Shown here one piece after another: positions 15,033 through 23,598 of a DNA stretch of 64,000 nt. The position numbers were made by a program, and so were the translations under genes. Numbering within the stretch: the first letter of the stretch is position 1; each line of letters begins with the position of its first letter. Source of the stretch: an uncultured bacterium (lineage in GTDB: Bacteria; Planctomycetota; UBA1135; GCA-002686595). The stretch spans positions 1 through 64,000 of the forward strand of contig CALLKX010000048.1 in NCBI GenBank assembly GCA_938083085.1, read 5' to 3'. The notes beneath the pieces were generated by a model. That model made no database searches and had not been told where the DNA came from. It saw nothing but the letters and a program-made list of their open reading frames with translations.

Positions 15033-16544
15033 TCAGGGGGCGATCGCCCAGGTCGAAGGCAGCGCGTCGATCTCGTTGATCAACAGCATCCTCGTCACCG
15101 GGTTGTAGCTCCAAGAGTTCTGTCCAGAGCCCCAACCAGAGCCGCTCGTCTGCACCACCGCCTGCCCGTTCCGCGTGACAGACTGCGGTAGGGTGGGGTA
15201 GCTCCTCACCATGACCTGATCGCCCGTTCCGTCGGCACTCCCGAGGAGAAGGAAGAGGTCCTGGCTCGTGTCGAGGCCGAGCTCCAACATGTCCAGCTCG
15301 ATACCGTCGACGTTGACCGTCGAGAGCAACCGCACCGAGTTCTGACCGGTGGCGACCGCGTAGTCCAGGGCGGCAAAGGCCCCGGTCGCTGTGGGGTCCA
15401 CCTTCAGGTTGCCCCAGCGGGCGTTGCGATCCGCCAGCACCTGCCCGACGGGAACGGGGGAGCCGAACGAGTGTTGTGCGAACCAGTCGCAGACCTCTGT
15501 CTCGTCGATGGTGTCCCAGCAGTGCCCCTGCTGCGACGGTAGCGGACAGGCGGACGGCAGCGCGATCAGCTCATGGCTGGCTGAGGCCGCCGACATGAAC
15601 GAGTGCAGAGCAAGGCTCTGGTCGATCAAGTACTGCTCGCTGTCGTCAAAGGCGTAATAAGTCCTCAACGGCACGCCCTTGAGGTTGGTCGCCATGTGCC
15701 GACCTCCGGGGACGAGAGCACCCAAGGCGTCGACCTCGATAGACGACGCCCGGGCGAATTCAAAAGAGCCGGCCGGGGATGCCGGCGAACCGCCGAACAA
15801 CCCCTCGAGAAGCGCCTGGGTGTCGGGAGCGACGTTGTCGTACGTGTTGTGGAGCGAGACGGTCCCCGTGTGGTTCACCACCGCCGCGAAGGCACCACGG
15901 TCTCGATCGCGGTGGCGGGCTGCATAGCTCATCGCAGCGCCCCCCCCCATGGAGAAGCCCACGCCGTAGAGGCGATCCTTGTCCACCGAGAAGTTGGCGA
16001 TCACGTAGTCGATCACTGCCTGCACGTGCACCTGGCTCTGCACGCTGCCGAAGCTGCTCTGCGAGGTCCCCGGGGCTGTGGGCGCCAGGTTGCGCGAGTA
16101 GGGCGCAACCAGAATCCAATCTCGCGCCTGGCACTCCGCCACGAAGGAGGTGTTGGCCGCAATGTCGAGGTGGGAGACGTTGTAGCCGTGGAACGCCACC
16201 AGGAGCGGGCGCTCGTCCCCGACCGCCGTCGGCGGGACGTAGATGGAGAAGGCCTCGTGCGCCTGCGTCTCCTCCACGAAGACGTACATGATCAGCGTCA
16301 AGCCCCCGCGACCAGGAATCAGCCCCGCGAAGGCCTCCGACGCCTGACCCGCTGAAGCGATGAACGCCGAGGTGCCCACGCCGATCTGAATCGGTCGCGC
16401 CCCGATGCTCGAGGGGCGCGCTGCCGTCGCGCTCAGTAGCGACCGGAGAGACTGACCCGGCGCACTCCTATACTGCGCGTCAGCGACACTGGTAGTGACC
16501 GCAAGAGCCATCGCCACGACTGCGGCAGAGAGGAGTTTTTTCAC
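15033..16544 (-). CDS. Secreted alpha/beta-hydrolase (esterase/depolymerase type)
   Basis: 503 aa from GTG at 16544, chosen because it is preceded by AGGGAA about 10 nt upstream and opens a textbook signal peptide (KKLLSAAVVAMALAVTTSVA, cleavage after ADA). The catalytic domain carries the oxyanion segment LLVAFHGYN and the nucleophile elbow GVGFSMGGGAAMSYAA, typical of esterases and polyhydroxybutyrate/feruloyl-esterase-like enzymes. An Asp/His pair probably lies around FDDSEQYL and the cysteine-containing GHCWDT. From about residue 365 a separate C-terminal beta-rich domain (DRNARWGNLKVDPTATGAFA, ending SYNPVTRMLLINEIDALPS) follows, plausibly for sorting or substrate binding. The substrate is unknown. 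Confidence 0.8.
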   Translation of the reverse strand: MKKLLSAAVVAMALAVTTSVADAQYRSAPGQSLRSLLSATAARPSSIGARPIQIGVGTSAFIASAGQASEAFAGLIPGRGGLTLIMYVFVEETQAHEAFSIYVPPTAVGDERPLLVAFHGYNVSHLDIAANTSFVAECQARDWILVAPYSRNLAPTAPGTSQSSFGSVQSQVHVQAVIDYVIANFSVDKDRLYGVGFSMGGGAAMSYAARHRDRDRGAFAAVVNHTGTVSLHNTYDNVAPDTQALLEGLFGGSPASPAGSFEFARASSIEVDALGALVPGGRHMATNLKGVPLRTYYAFDDSEQYLIDQSLALHSFMSAASASHELIALPSACPLPSQQGHCWDTIDETEVCDWFAQHSFGSPVPVGQVLADRNARWGNLKVDPTATGAFAALDYAVATGQNSVRLLSTVNVDGIELDMLELGLDTSQDLFLLLGSADGTGDQVMVRSYPTLPQSVTRNGQAVVQTSGSGWGSGQNSWSYNPVTRMLLINEIDALPSTWAIAP

Positions 16545-16820
16545 GGTGCGGGTTCCCTGCTGTAAGAAGCAGGAGTCGGTAGAGGCGGGGTCCAGAGTGG
16601 CAGCAAAGAGCGGACGTAGGACCGTTGCCCAATGCTTGATGTTAGTTGGTTGCCGTGAACTGCGATCGGCCGGGGTCGCTGGGAAATGCCCTAACGCCTC
16701 CATTCTCGTCCCGATACTAGACCGAGCCCCGCCGATGCCACGCCGAGATGAGGCCCAGGCCCCTATCGGACAGCTCCCCTCCCCTGATGGCGCTCCGGCC
16801 CAGCACCGCCCCTGCGCTGA

Positions 16821-19355
16821 TCAGCGCGGTTTCTTCCCCAAGAGGGTCACCGCCAACTCGCAGCCGGGAGATCGAACCGACACGATCTCTCGGAACTTGG
16901 CGTAGGAGGGGTGGTCCACCGCCAGCAGCCACCGGGTACGCGGTACGCCCCCACGCTCGTATCGTGCATCGACGTCTCCCACCGAGGGGAACGTCATCTT
17001 CTTGGGTACGTCCGGCCGACCGCCCCGATCCTGGCCGAGCCGGAGGAGCCGGACCTTGGCCTTGCGGACCCGGTTCCCTGCGCTATCAGAGACCGTGACC
17101 CCGACCTTCACGGTCGTCTGCGTGCGCAACTCTGGTAACTCCACGGTCTGGCCCGGCTCGAGCCGATCCACCGGCAGCCGGAGGGGCTCATAGCCTGGGG
17201 CCTGGGCGACGACCTGCACGCGGCCTGGCCGGATCCCCTTCAGCTCGAAGTCGGCCCCATCCATCACGGCGACGCCGCCCCGGAGCCCGCTGAAGCGGAG
17301 GCCGGGCACGGCGGCACCGTCGCCGCGCCGAACGACGCGACCGGAGATCGAGGCGGGGGACGGCCGCGGCTCTCGCTCAAGGACCATACGGAGCTCGTCA
17401 GCTCGCCCCTTCCTGAACCGGACCTCATCGCCCTGCCGATGGCCCGAAGCGCGAGCCTGGACGATCCAATCCTCCACTGCCCGATCAAGCTCCAGCGTGG
17501 CCCGACCGCGCCCGTTGCTCCGGGTCGTCCGCAGCAGCCGACCTGACCCGGCCTCCTTGGCGGACAGGCCGTCGGGCCAGGCCTCGACCCCGGCGCCCTT
17601 CACAGCGAACCCGTAGTCGTCGTGGATCAAGAGCTCGATCGCCGAGCAGGCCACCAACTGCAACGTCGGCTCCAAGGCCGGAGCCCCGCCGACCATGGGC
17701 CATGAGGTGTGCAGCGGGAGGTGCCCCTCCGCAGAGATGCGGACACGCCGGACCGCGTCCGCGGGGAACTCGGTCTCGAAGCGCCCGCCGGCGTCCTCGT
17801 ACTCCTGACCGCGGGACCACATCGCTGCAGATCCTCCGCCGGCCGAGGCCGAGAGCAGAATGCGCGCCGAGATCTCGACCGCAGAGACCGGCTCGTCGAG
17901 GTCGTTCACGACCCGCAACACCGCCATCTTGGGTCGCTCGAGCGCCAGCTCGACTCCCCCGCGCTCCTGGCCAGGCTGGAGGTGGCCGTCAATCCTCACG
18001 AAGGCCATGGCGGCCCCCGATTGCGCAAGGACTCCCACGGGACGGCCAGCGGGCGCCGTCTCGCAGCGGAAGGATCCGTCGCTCAGCACCTCCGCCACCG
18101 CGCCGCGCTGGCGGCTCTGTCCCTCCGCCAGCCCGGCCCCGCCGGCCGCTGGGTCCGGGCTGAGGCGGGCAAGTTCCCCGGGCGCGATGATCAATACCGT
18201 GAGGTCCTCCGGATCGACCCCCTCGCCGCACCACACCCGCCCTGAGACCGACGCCGCGCCGCCGACGGCGAGGTCGCGCGTCCGGACAGCCTCCCCCTTG
18301 ATCACGGTGAGCTTGCGGATCACGGGCGGGCCGAACCCGGGCGCGAGGGATAGGTCCAGCGGCCCGAGCGGCAGGCCGTCGATTTCAAAGCGCCCGTCCT
18401 CCCCTGTGACCACCGGCGGATACGCCAACCGCCCCGACTTGCCCCGATCCACCCCGGCAACCGCAGGCTGCGCCTTGACCTGTACGCCCGCCAGCGGCTG
18501 GCGCGTGGACTTCTCCACGACGCGGCCGCGGAGCTGTTCGCCCGGGTCCGCTTTGAAGACCAATGACATCGACTCCCCGGAGCCGACGTCCACTCCGAGG
18601 TGCGATGAGGGGAGCATCCCGGGGACGACCAGTACCGCGCTCATTGGGCCGCAGGGCACCTCGAAGGTCTGCGCCTCATCAAGCAGCCACCTCTCACGCA
18701 GCATGGTTCGACCGTCGGCCGTGTGGGAGCGATAGACCAACAGGAGCCCCTCCGCGCCCTCTTCAAATCCATCGCTCGAGACGGTCAACGTGGCGCCCCG
18801 CCGGAGCGCGACATCCACCACTGAAGCCGGGTCGTCCACCACTCCCACCAAGGTCACCTGCTCGAAGCCCGACGCCCCGACCTCGACGTCGAGGGTCGAC
18901 CCCCCGCGCCAGCGAAGCTCCAGCGTCCCGTCGGGACCATCCGCGAGCGTCACCCCTTGGGTCCGGCGCTCCTCGCCATCCCAGACCCGCTCGAGCTCCA
19001 CGCCATCCACCGGGGTGCCTTCCTCGGCAGCAACCACGCGCAGGCGCGCCACGCGCTCGGGCGACGCGGCCGCCTCGCCCTCGCCCTGGGTCGGCCTCGC
19101 CTCGAGGGTGCTCCGACCCGAACGCGCTCCACCCGAAAGGGAGGTCCCGTCGACGAGGCTCGCGCCACGCTCGTCCAACCCGGCGAGGGCCAGATCACCA
19201 GACACCGCCACGTTCTCTTCGGCGCCGGAGCCAAGCTCGGCGCCCGAGGGAGGCGCGGGATCAGTGAAGAGCGCGAGGGCGCCGAGCCCGAGGGCACACG
19301 CCACCGCGACGACCACCAGGAAGAGGCGGGGCAGGCGAGAGTCGGGGCTTGTCAT
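16821..19355 (-). CDS. Large exported carboxypeptidase-regulatory-like (CarboxypepD_reg) multi-module protein
   Basis: 844 aa from ATG at 19355. A single N-terminal membrane segment (LFLVVVAVACALGLGALALF) anchors or exports it. The rest consists of repeated beta-sandwich modules with the CarboxypepD_reg/CNA_B signature, for example EQLRGRVVEKSTRQPLAGVQ with GEDGRFEIDGLPLGPLDLSL, AASVSGRVWCGEGVDPEDL and PASISGRVVRRGDGAAVPGL with FELKGIRPGRVQVVAQAPGY. Such modules are structural and are common in planctomycete surface proteins; no enzymatic site is seen. It is the last gene of the gltX-led minus-strand run, 113 bp after the propeller gene. Confidence 0.78.
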   Translation of the reverse strand: MTSPDSRLPRLFLVVVAVACALGLGALALFTDPAPPSGAELGSGAEENVAVSGDLALAGLDERGASLVDGTSLSGGARSGRSTLEARPTQGEGEAAASPERVARLRVVAAEEGTPVDGVELERVWDGEERRTQGVTLADGPDGTLELRWRGGSTLDVEVGASGFEQVTLVGVVDDPASVVDVALRRGATLTVSSDGFEEGAEGLLLVYRSHTADGRTMLRERWLLDEAQTFEVPCGPMSAVLVVPGMLPSSHLGVDVGSGESMSLVFKADPGEQLRGRVVEKSTRQPLAGVQVKAQPAVAGVDRGKSGRLAYPPVVTGEDGRFEIDGLPLGPLDLSLAPGFGPPVIRKLTVIKGEAVRTRDLAVGGAASVSGRVWCGEGVDPEDLTVLIIAPGELARLSPDPAAGGAGLAEGQSRQRGAVAEVLSDGSFRCETAPAGRPVGVLAQSGAAMAFVRIDGHLQPGQERGGVELALERPKMAVLRVVNDLDEPVSAVEISARILLSASAGGGSAAMWSRGQEYEDAGGRFETEFPADAVRRVRISAEGHLPLHTSWPMVGGAPALEPTLQLVACSAIELLIHDDYGFAVKGAGVEAWPDGLSAKEAGSGRLLRTTRSNGRGRATLELDRAVEDWIVQARASGHRQGDEVRFRKGRADELRMVLEREPRPSPASISGRVVRRGDGAAVPGLRFSGLRGGVAVMDGADFELKGIRPGRVQVVAQAPGYEPLRLPVDRLEPGQTVELPELRTQTTVKVGVTVSDSAGNRVRKAKVRLLRLGQDRGGRPDVPKKMTFPSVGDVDARYERGGVPRTRWLLAVDHPSYAKFREIVSVRSPGCELAVTLLGKKPR

Positions 19356-19414
19356 CGGGCGGCGATCAGGCGTCGATCGGGCGTGCTCGCACCCGAGGGA
19401 GGGCCCGGACGGGC

Positions 19415-19449
19415 TTCGGCGTCCATGGTTCGGCGTCCATGGTACGGCG
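19415..19449. repeat. 2.5 x 14-bp tandem repeat (TTCGGCGTCCATGG)
   Basis: Two exact units begin at 19415 and 19429 and are followed by a partial copy. The array lies in the 113-bp spacer between the propeller gene and the carboxypeptidase-regulatory-like gene. Confidence 0.85.
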
Positions 19450-19468
19450 CTGCCCGCAAAATCGGGCG

Positions 19469-20347
19469 TCACCCATCCCCAAGACCCAGGATCGAGCCGA
19501 AGCTCCGCCCATCGAGAGAGAAGACCTGCACCCGTTCCCCCTCGCGGTCAAGAACGCACGCGCGGCTCCGCCGGTCCGACTCCGCCAGGTCCAAGGCGAC
19601 CGCGCAGGGCTGGTCCACGCCCCCCTCTCCGACCTCCCGTTCATCGCCGGCCACACAGCGGAGCGGGCGGCCCGCCGCGTCGAACAGGTGCAGGCCGGAT
19701 CGGTCCCCGCGCGTCACCACCAGGAACCGCCCTCCACCCGCGAGCGCCACCGCCTCGGGCTCCCCAAGCTCCTCGGGAATCTGAAACGCGAACCGAAAGA
19801 CCAGGCGACCCGCCAGGGACCCCTCGAAGACCTGAACGCGACGGGCACCCGCCTCGACCACCGCCAGTTCGCCGTCGCGCCAATCCAGCCCACGGATCCG
19901 CCGAAAACGCCCCTCCGGATCCCCAAGGGGCGCGATGGATCGACCCTTCCCCCCGGACGGAAGCAGCACCTGCAGCGCGTGCCGCCGGTCGCCGCCGGAC
20001 GCCACGAGGAGCAGCATGTCATCGTCCGCCCCGACGACGCGCAGGTCCACGGGCTGGCCGAGCGCACCGCGCGCGTCCTGCCCCGGGCTCTCGTCCCCGA
20101 CCGAGGCCACCTCGACACCGAACAGCGTGAAGCAGCGCACCTTCCCTGCGGCGCCGTCCGCGATCCAGAGCCGGCGGTCCGCGTCCACGTCGAGGCCGTC
20201 CACCGACGATCGACCCGCGTCCACGTCCCGGAAGCTGAAGCGCGTCTCGAGCGGACGGCCGTCGAGGTCGTGGGTCGAGACGTCCGCGGTCAGCGCCTGG
20301 CGTCCGACGAAGAGCACGCCAGCGTGAAGTCTGAGGCTTCCCTGCAC
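19469..20347 (-). CDS. NHL-like beta-propeller protein
   Basis: 292 aa from GTG at 20347, 9 bp after the metallophosphoesterase stop. Repeated blade-like segments are visible: SVDGLDVDADRRLWIADGAA, FRRIRGLDWRDGELAVVEAG, EPEAVALAGGGRFLVVTRGD and QPCAVALDLAESDRRSRACV. Each pairs a 'leading to xVDADGRLWVAD' pattern with a following strand, as in NHL/SGL propellers. No signal peptide is seen with this start, so it may be cytoplasmic or the start may lie elsewhere. Function unknown; probably ligand or protein binding. Confidence 0.65.
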   Translation of the reverse strand: MQGSLRLHAGVLFVGRQALTADVSTHDLDGRPLETRFSFRDVDAGRSSVDGLDVDADRRLWIADGAAGKVRCFTLFGVEVASVGDESPGQDARGALGQPVDLRVVGADDDMLLLVASGGDRRHALQVLLPSGGKGRSIAPLGDPEGRFRRIRGLDWRDGELAVVEAGARRVQVFEGSLAGRLVFRFAFQIPEELGEPEAVALAGGGRFLVVTRGDRSGLHLFDAAGRPLRCVAGDEREVGEGGVDQPCAVALDLAESDRRSRACVLDREGERVQVFSLDGRSFGSILGLGDG

Positions 20348-20356
20348 GGCGAGACT

Positions 20357-21235
20357 CTAGCCTTGATCGCCCGCTGGCGCAGATCGGAACCGCAACACCA
20401 CGACCTCGGCGGGGACGCCGACGCGGAGGGGCGCACCGATGACCCCTATGCCGCGGCTGACCACCAGCGTCGTGCCGCCCAGCTCCACCCTCAGCCCCGG
20501 GTGCGATGGGCCGAGGTCGCGCAAGAGCGGGAGGTCGACCTGGGTCCCGTGGGAGTGCCCCGACAACACCACCCGCGCGCCGCGCGCCGCGAATTCAGGG
20601 GCCGCGCGTGGACCGTGAGAGAGGGCGACAATCACGGCCGGGCGCTCACCCTCGGCGGCGGCACGGAGCCCGCTCACGGCCCCCTCAACGTCCACGACCT
20701 TGCCCTCCTCGGGGTCCTCGATCCCGCAGAACCCGACCCGCGCGGACCCCACCTCAAGCAGCTCAGAGGTGTTCCGCAGGAAGCGCCAGCCCGCAGGCTC
20801 CATCGCCTCGACGAAGCGCCCCTCCTCCCGGTGGAGGTAGTCGTGGTTGCCGAAGACCGCGTAGGTCGCGCGAGCTCCGACGAGGCTGGCGAGCTCCTCC
20901 TGGAGCGGCATCACGTTATGAATCCCGTGTACGACGAAGTCGCCGGTCCAGCAGACCACGTCCGGCTCGAGCCCCTCGAGGACGCTCCGCACGCCCGCGA
21001 GGTCGCCCCGCCCGAGGAATGGCCCGGCGTGCAGGTCAGAGAGGTGAACGATGCTGAACCCCTCGAGGTCCTCGGGCAGGTCCGCAACCTCGACCCACTC
21101 CTCTCGGACGTGCAGGCGGCCTCGCCCGAGGTGGCGGCGCCGATACAGCGCGCGCCCTCCCAGGAGGACAGCGAGCCGCTCGATCGCCGCGAAGGCGGCG
21201 ATCCGGAGTCGGCTGAAGCGGCGCGGAGCGATCAC
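20357..21235 (-). CDS. Metallophosphoesterase (YaeI-like calcineurin superfamily)
   Basis: 292 aa from GTG. All phosphoesterase motifs are present in order: VHLSDLHAGPFLG (DxH), CWTGDFVVHG (GD), AVFGNHDYLHREEG (GNHD), VIVALSHGPRA (H) and VVLSGHSHGTQVDLPLL (GHxH). They coordinate a dinuclear metal centre. YaeI-type enzymes hydrolyse phosphodiester or pyrophosphate bonds of lipids such as UDP-2,3-diacylglucosamine. The basic N-terminal hydrophobic segment (RLRIAAFAAIERLAVLLGG) suggests membrane association. It lies 31 bp downstream of the FecR-like gene. Confidence 0.88.
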   Translation of the reverse strand: MIAPRRFSRLRIAAFAAIERLAVLLGGRALYRRRHLGRGRLHVREEWVEVADLPEDLEGFSIVHLSDLHAGPFLGRGDLAGVRSVLEGLEPDVVCWTGDFVVHGIHNVMPLQEELASLVGARATYAVFGNHDYLHREEGRFVEAMEPAGWRFLRNTSELLEVGSARVGFCGIEDPEEGKVVDVEGAVSGLRAAAEGERPAVIVALSHGPRAAPEFAARGARVVLSGHSHGTQVDLPLLRDLGPSHPGLRVELGGTTLVVSRGIGVIGAPLRVGVPAEVVVLRFRSAPAGDQG

Positions 21236-21266
21236 CCGAGGATGCTCTCCGGGAGGCCGCTACCCG

Positions 21267-21944
21267 TCAACGGACCAGGCGCTCTTCCCCGACGAGAAGC
21301 GGGCCAGCGCCGTCCGGCGACACCAGCGAGGCCTCACCAGAACGCAGCGTCAAGCGCAGCCCCTCGGGGCTGATGCCGAGCCAAAGCTCGCCCTCCTGGA
21401 GGTCAAGGAGACCGTGGGGAGTGAGGACGCGAAGCTGGCCCCTGGCGACGGCGGTGCCGCTGATGAGCCGAACCCGCGGGGGCACGACGCTCTCCAACAA
21501 CGCCCGAGAGCCCGCGTGGAGCTCCAGCCTCCCTCGCCCCAGGGTGAGCGTGCCCGGCGATCCATCGGTGGTCCCGACCATGTCCCCAGGCTCCACGGGG
21601 ATCGCCGCGCTGGGCGCGCCCGCATCCGCCGGCGTGGGAGATCCCGCGCCGCTGGTCCTGTCCTTGGGCTTGACCTCGACAAAGCCCGCGAAGGCGCCCC
21701 CCGATCCCGGCTCGAAGGCCGCCTCCACTCCGAGGGGGGCCGCACCGCCCTCGCCGAAGTACAGCATCAGGCCCAAGGCGAAGGCCGGGAGGAGCAGAGT
21801 CCGCAGGCGGATCCGCGAGAGCCGCAGCGGCCCGCCGCGAGCGCCCAGGCCTCCGCCGCCGCTCACGCCCGCAATCCTGGCCGACAGGTCCGCGACGATC
21901 TCGTCACGGCGCCGGTCGAGGTCATCTGGCTTGTGGTTCGTCAT
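21267..21944 (-). CDS. FecR-domain membrane protein
   Basis: 225 aa from ATG at 21944. A cytoplasmic, charged N-terminus (MTNHKPDDLDRRRDEIVADL) is followed by one membrane helix (LRTLLLPAFALGLMLYFG) and then a periplasmic FecR-like domain (PVEPGDMVGTTDGSPGTLTL, LHAGSRALLESVVPPRVRLI, GTAVARGQLRVLTPHGLLDL). In the classical pathway FecR signals through an anti-sigma function, but no ECF sigma factor or TonB receptor lies nearby. A structural or uncharacterised regulatory role in the gltX gene run is possible. Confidence 0.7.
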   Translation of the reverse strand: MTNHKPDDLDRRRDEIVADLSARIAGVSGGGGLGARGGPLRLSRIRLRTLLLPAFALGLMLYFGEGGAAPLGVEAAFEPGSGGAFAGFVEVKPKDRTSGAGSPTPADAGAPSAAIPVEPGDMVGTTDGSPGTLTLGRGRLELHAGSRALLESVVPPRVRLISGTAVARGQLRVLTPHGLLDLQEGELWLGISPEGLRLTLRSGEASLVSPDGAGPLLVGEERLVR

Positions 21945-22037
21945 GGCAGCCGCGGGCGCGGCACCTGGATCATCGGTCGAGAGCCGCTGGACCTTGACCA
22001 CAGGATGATCCCGGCACCACCGGCCTCAGCTGAGGTG

Positions 22038-23510
22038 CTATTTGAGGCGCTGTATGGCGGCTTCGATCCGGCTCCGGGTCCGATCAAGACCCAGCAAGGT
22101 GATGCAGTCCCCAAGGTCCCGGCCGCCCGGCATCCCGGTCAGCGCGCAGCGCAGGGGCTGGAACAGCGCGGGGAACTTCAGCTCCCGCTCCTTCACCCAG
22201 CCCTTCATCCCGGCCGAGAGAGACTCGGTGTCGAACTCGCCAGCGACCGAGCGCTCCTCGAGCCAGCCGGCGAACGCGGAGAGGTGCTCGGCCCGGGCCT
22301 CATGCTTGCGGGCGTTCTTCTCCGCCGCCTCCTCGTAGGTCACCTCGCCGTCAGCCTCGAAGAAGGGGCGCACGCGGGCGGGGAGCTCGCTGAAGAGCTC
22401 GATCCGCTCTTGCTCTCCCGCCACGAGCCGCTCGAACCACTCACGACGCGCCTCAACGTCCCCGGCGCTCGCCAGCCCCGCGGCCTCCAGGAAGGGCGTC
22501 ACCTCGGCCACGAGCTCCTCGATGGGCATGCGCCGGATCGTGTCGCCGCTGAGCCACAGGAACTTCTTGGGATCGAAGACCGCCCCGGCCTTCTGCACAT
22601 CGGCGATGTCGAAGTTCTCGACGAAGGTGGCCGTGTCAAAGACCTCCGTCTCGCCGTCGAGCGCCCAGCCCTGCAGGCAGAGGAAGTTCACGATGGCCTC
22701 GCGGGGATAGCCCTTGGCGATGTAGTCGCCCAGCGCCGTGTCTCCTGTGCGCTTCGAGAGCTTCTTGCGGTCCGTCCCGAGCATGAGCGGCAGGTGCCCG
22801 AAGGCCGGCGCCTCCTCATTCAGCGCGCCGTAGAGCAGGACCTGCTTCGGCGTGTTGACGAGGTGCTCCTCTCCCCGGAAGACGTGGCTGATGCGCATGT
22901 CGATGTCATCGCACACCACGACGAAGTTGTACGTCGCCGCACCGGTCCGGCGGACCATGATCCAGTCGTCGACCTCGGCGTGGTCGAAGCGTACGTCACC
23001 GCGGACGAGGTCCCGTACCACGGTCTCCCCCTCAGGCACACGAAAGCGGAGCACGTGCTCCTCGCCGGCTGCGGCTCGGCGGTCGGACTCCTCGCGGCTC
23101 AGGCTGCGGCAGCGCTGGTCGTAGCGCGACGTCTCCTTGTTCGCCTCCTGCGACGCGCGGAGCTCATCGAGGCGTTCGGGGGTGCAGAAGCATCGGTATC
23201 CGTGGCCCGACTCCAGCACCTGCGCGGCGACCCGCTCGTGGCTCTCGCTGCGCTCGGACTGCCGGTACGGCTCGTGGGGCCCGCCGATCCCGGGTCCCTC
23301 GTCCCAGTCGATCCCAAGCCACCGGAGGCCGTCGAGGATTGCCGCCTCGCTCTCCGCGGTGCTCCTCGTCCGATCCGTGTCCTCGACCCGAAGAATGAAC
23401 GCTCCGCTCCGGCCCCGGGCGTAGGCCCAGTTGAAGAGCGCGGTCCGGCAGAGGCCGAGGTGGACGGTGCCCGTGGGGCTGGGGGCGATACGAACTCTGA
23501 GGTCGGTCAC
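22038..23510 (-). CDS. gltX: Glutamyl-tRNA synthetase
   Basis: Class I aminoacyl-tRNA synthetase charging tRNA-Glu with glutamate; 490 aa from GTG at 23510, the standard length. HIGH-type motif in RIAPSPTGTVHLGLCRTALF, the conserved RVEDTDRTRS, TYNFVVVCDDIDMRISHVFR, and KMSKS-type LMLGTDRKKLSKRTGDTALG. The C-terminal helical anticodon-binding part is complete. A TTG at 23534 is an in-frame alternative. A TATCCT -10-like box lies about 36 nt before the GTG, between this gene and the divergent adenosine deaminase gene. It is the first gene of a minus-strand run of five. Confidence 0.96.
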   Translation of the reverse strand: MTDLRVRIAPSPTGTVHLGLCRTALFNWAYARGRSGAFILRVEDTDRTRSTAESEAAILDGLRWLGIDWDEGPGIGGPHEPYRQSERSESHERVAAQVLESGHGYRCFCTPERLDELRASQEANKETSRYDQRCRSLSREESDRRAAAGEEHVLRFRVPEGETVVRDLVRGDVRFDHAEVDDWIMVRRTGAATYNFVVVCDDIDMRISHVFRGEEHLVNTPKQVLLYGALNEEAPAFGHLPLMLGTDRKKLSKRTGDTALGDYIAKGYPREAIVNFLCLQGWALDGETEVFDTATFVENFDIADVQKAGAVFDPKKFLWLSGDTIRRMPIEELVAEVTPFLEAAGLASAGDVEARREWFERLVAGEQERIELFSELPARVRPFFEADGEVTYEEAAEKNARKHEARAEHLSAFAGWLEERSVAGEFDTESLSAGMKGWVKERELKFPALFQPLRCALTGMPGGRDLGDCITLLGLDRTRSRIEAAIQRLK

Positions 23511-23586
23511 GGCGGCGCAGGGGTGGGAGTCCAAAAGGAGCCGAAGAGGATACGACCGGCGGGGCGAACTCGACAGGACCGGGGCC

Positions 23587-23592
23587 TACACT
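23587..23592 (+). promoter_or_regulatory. -10-like box (TACACT), leaderless, for the adenosine deaminase gene
   Basis: The hexamer is followed by CTCCCC and then ATG at 23599. There is no Shine-Dalgarno and no convincing -35. Confidence 0.45.
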
Positions 23593-23598
23593 CTCCCC

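Noticed and set aside
13351-15108. Plus-strand frame spanning the RNA candidate, terminator and TraB-family gene
   Set aside because: It crosses a strong terminator and is out of frame with the TraB/GumN motifs.
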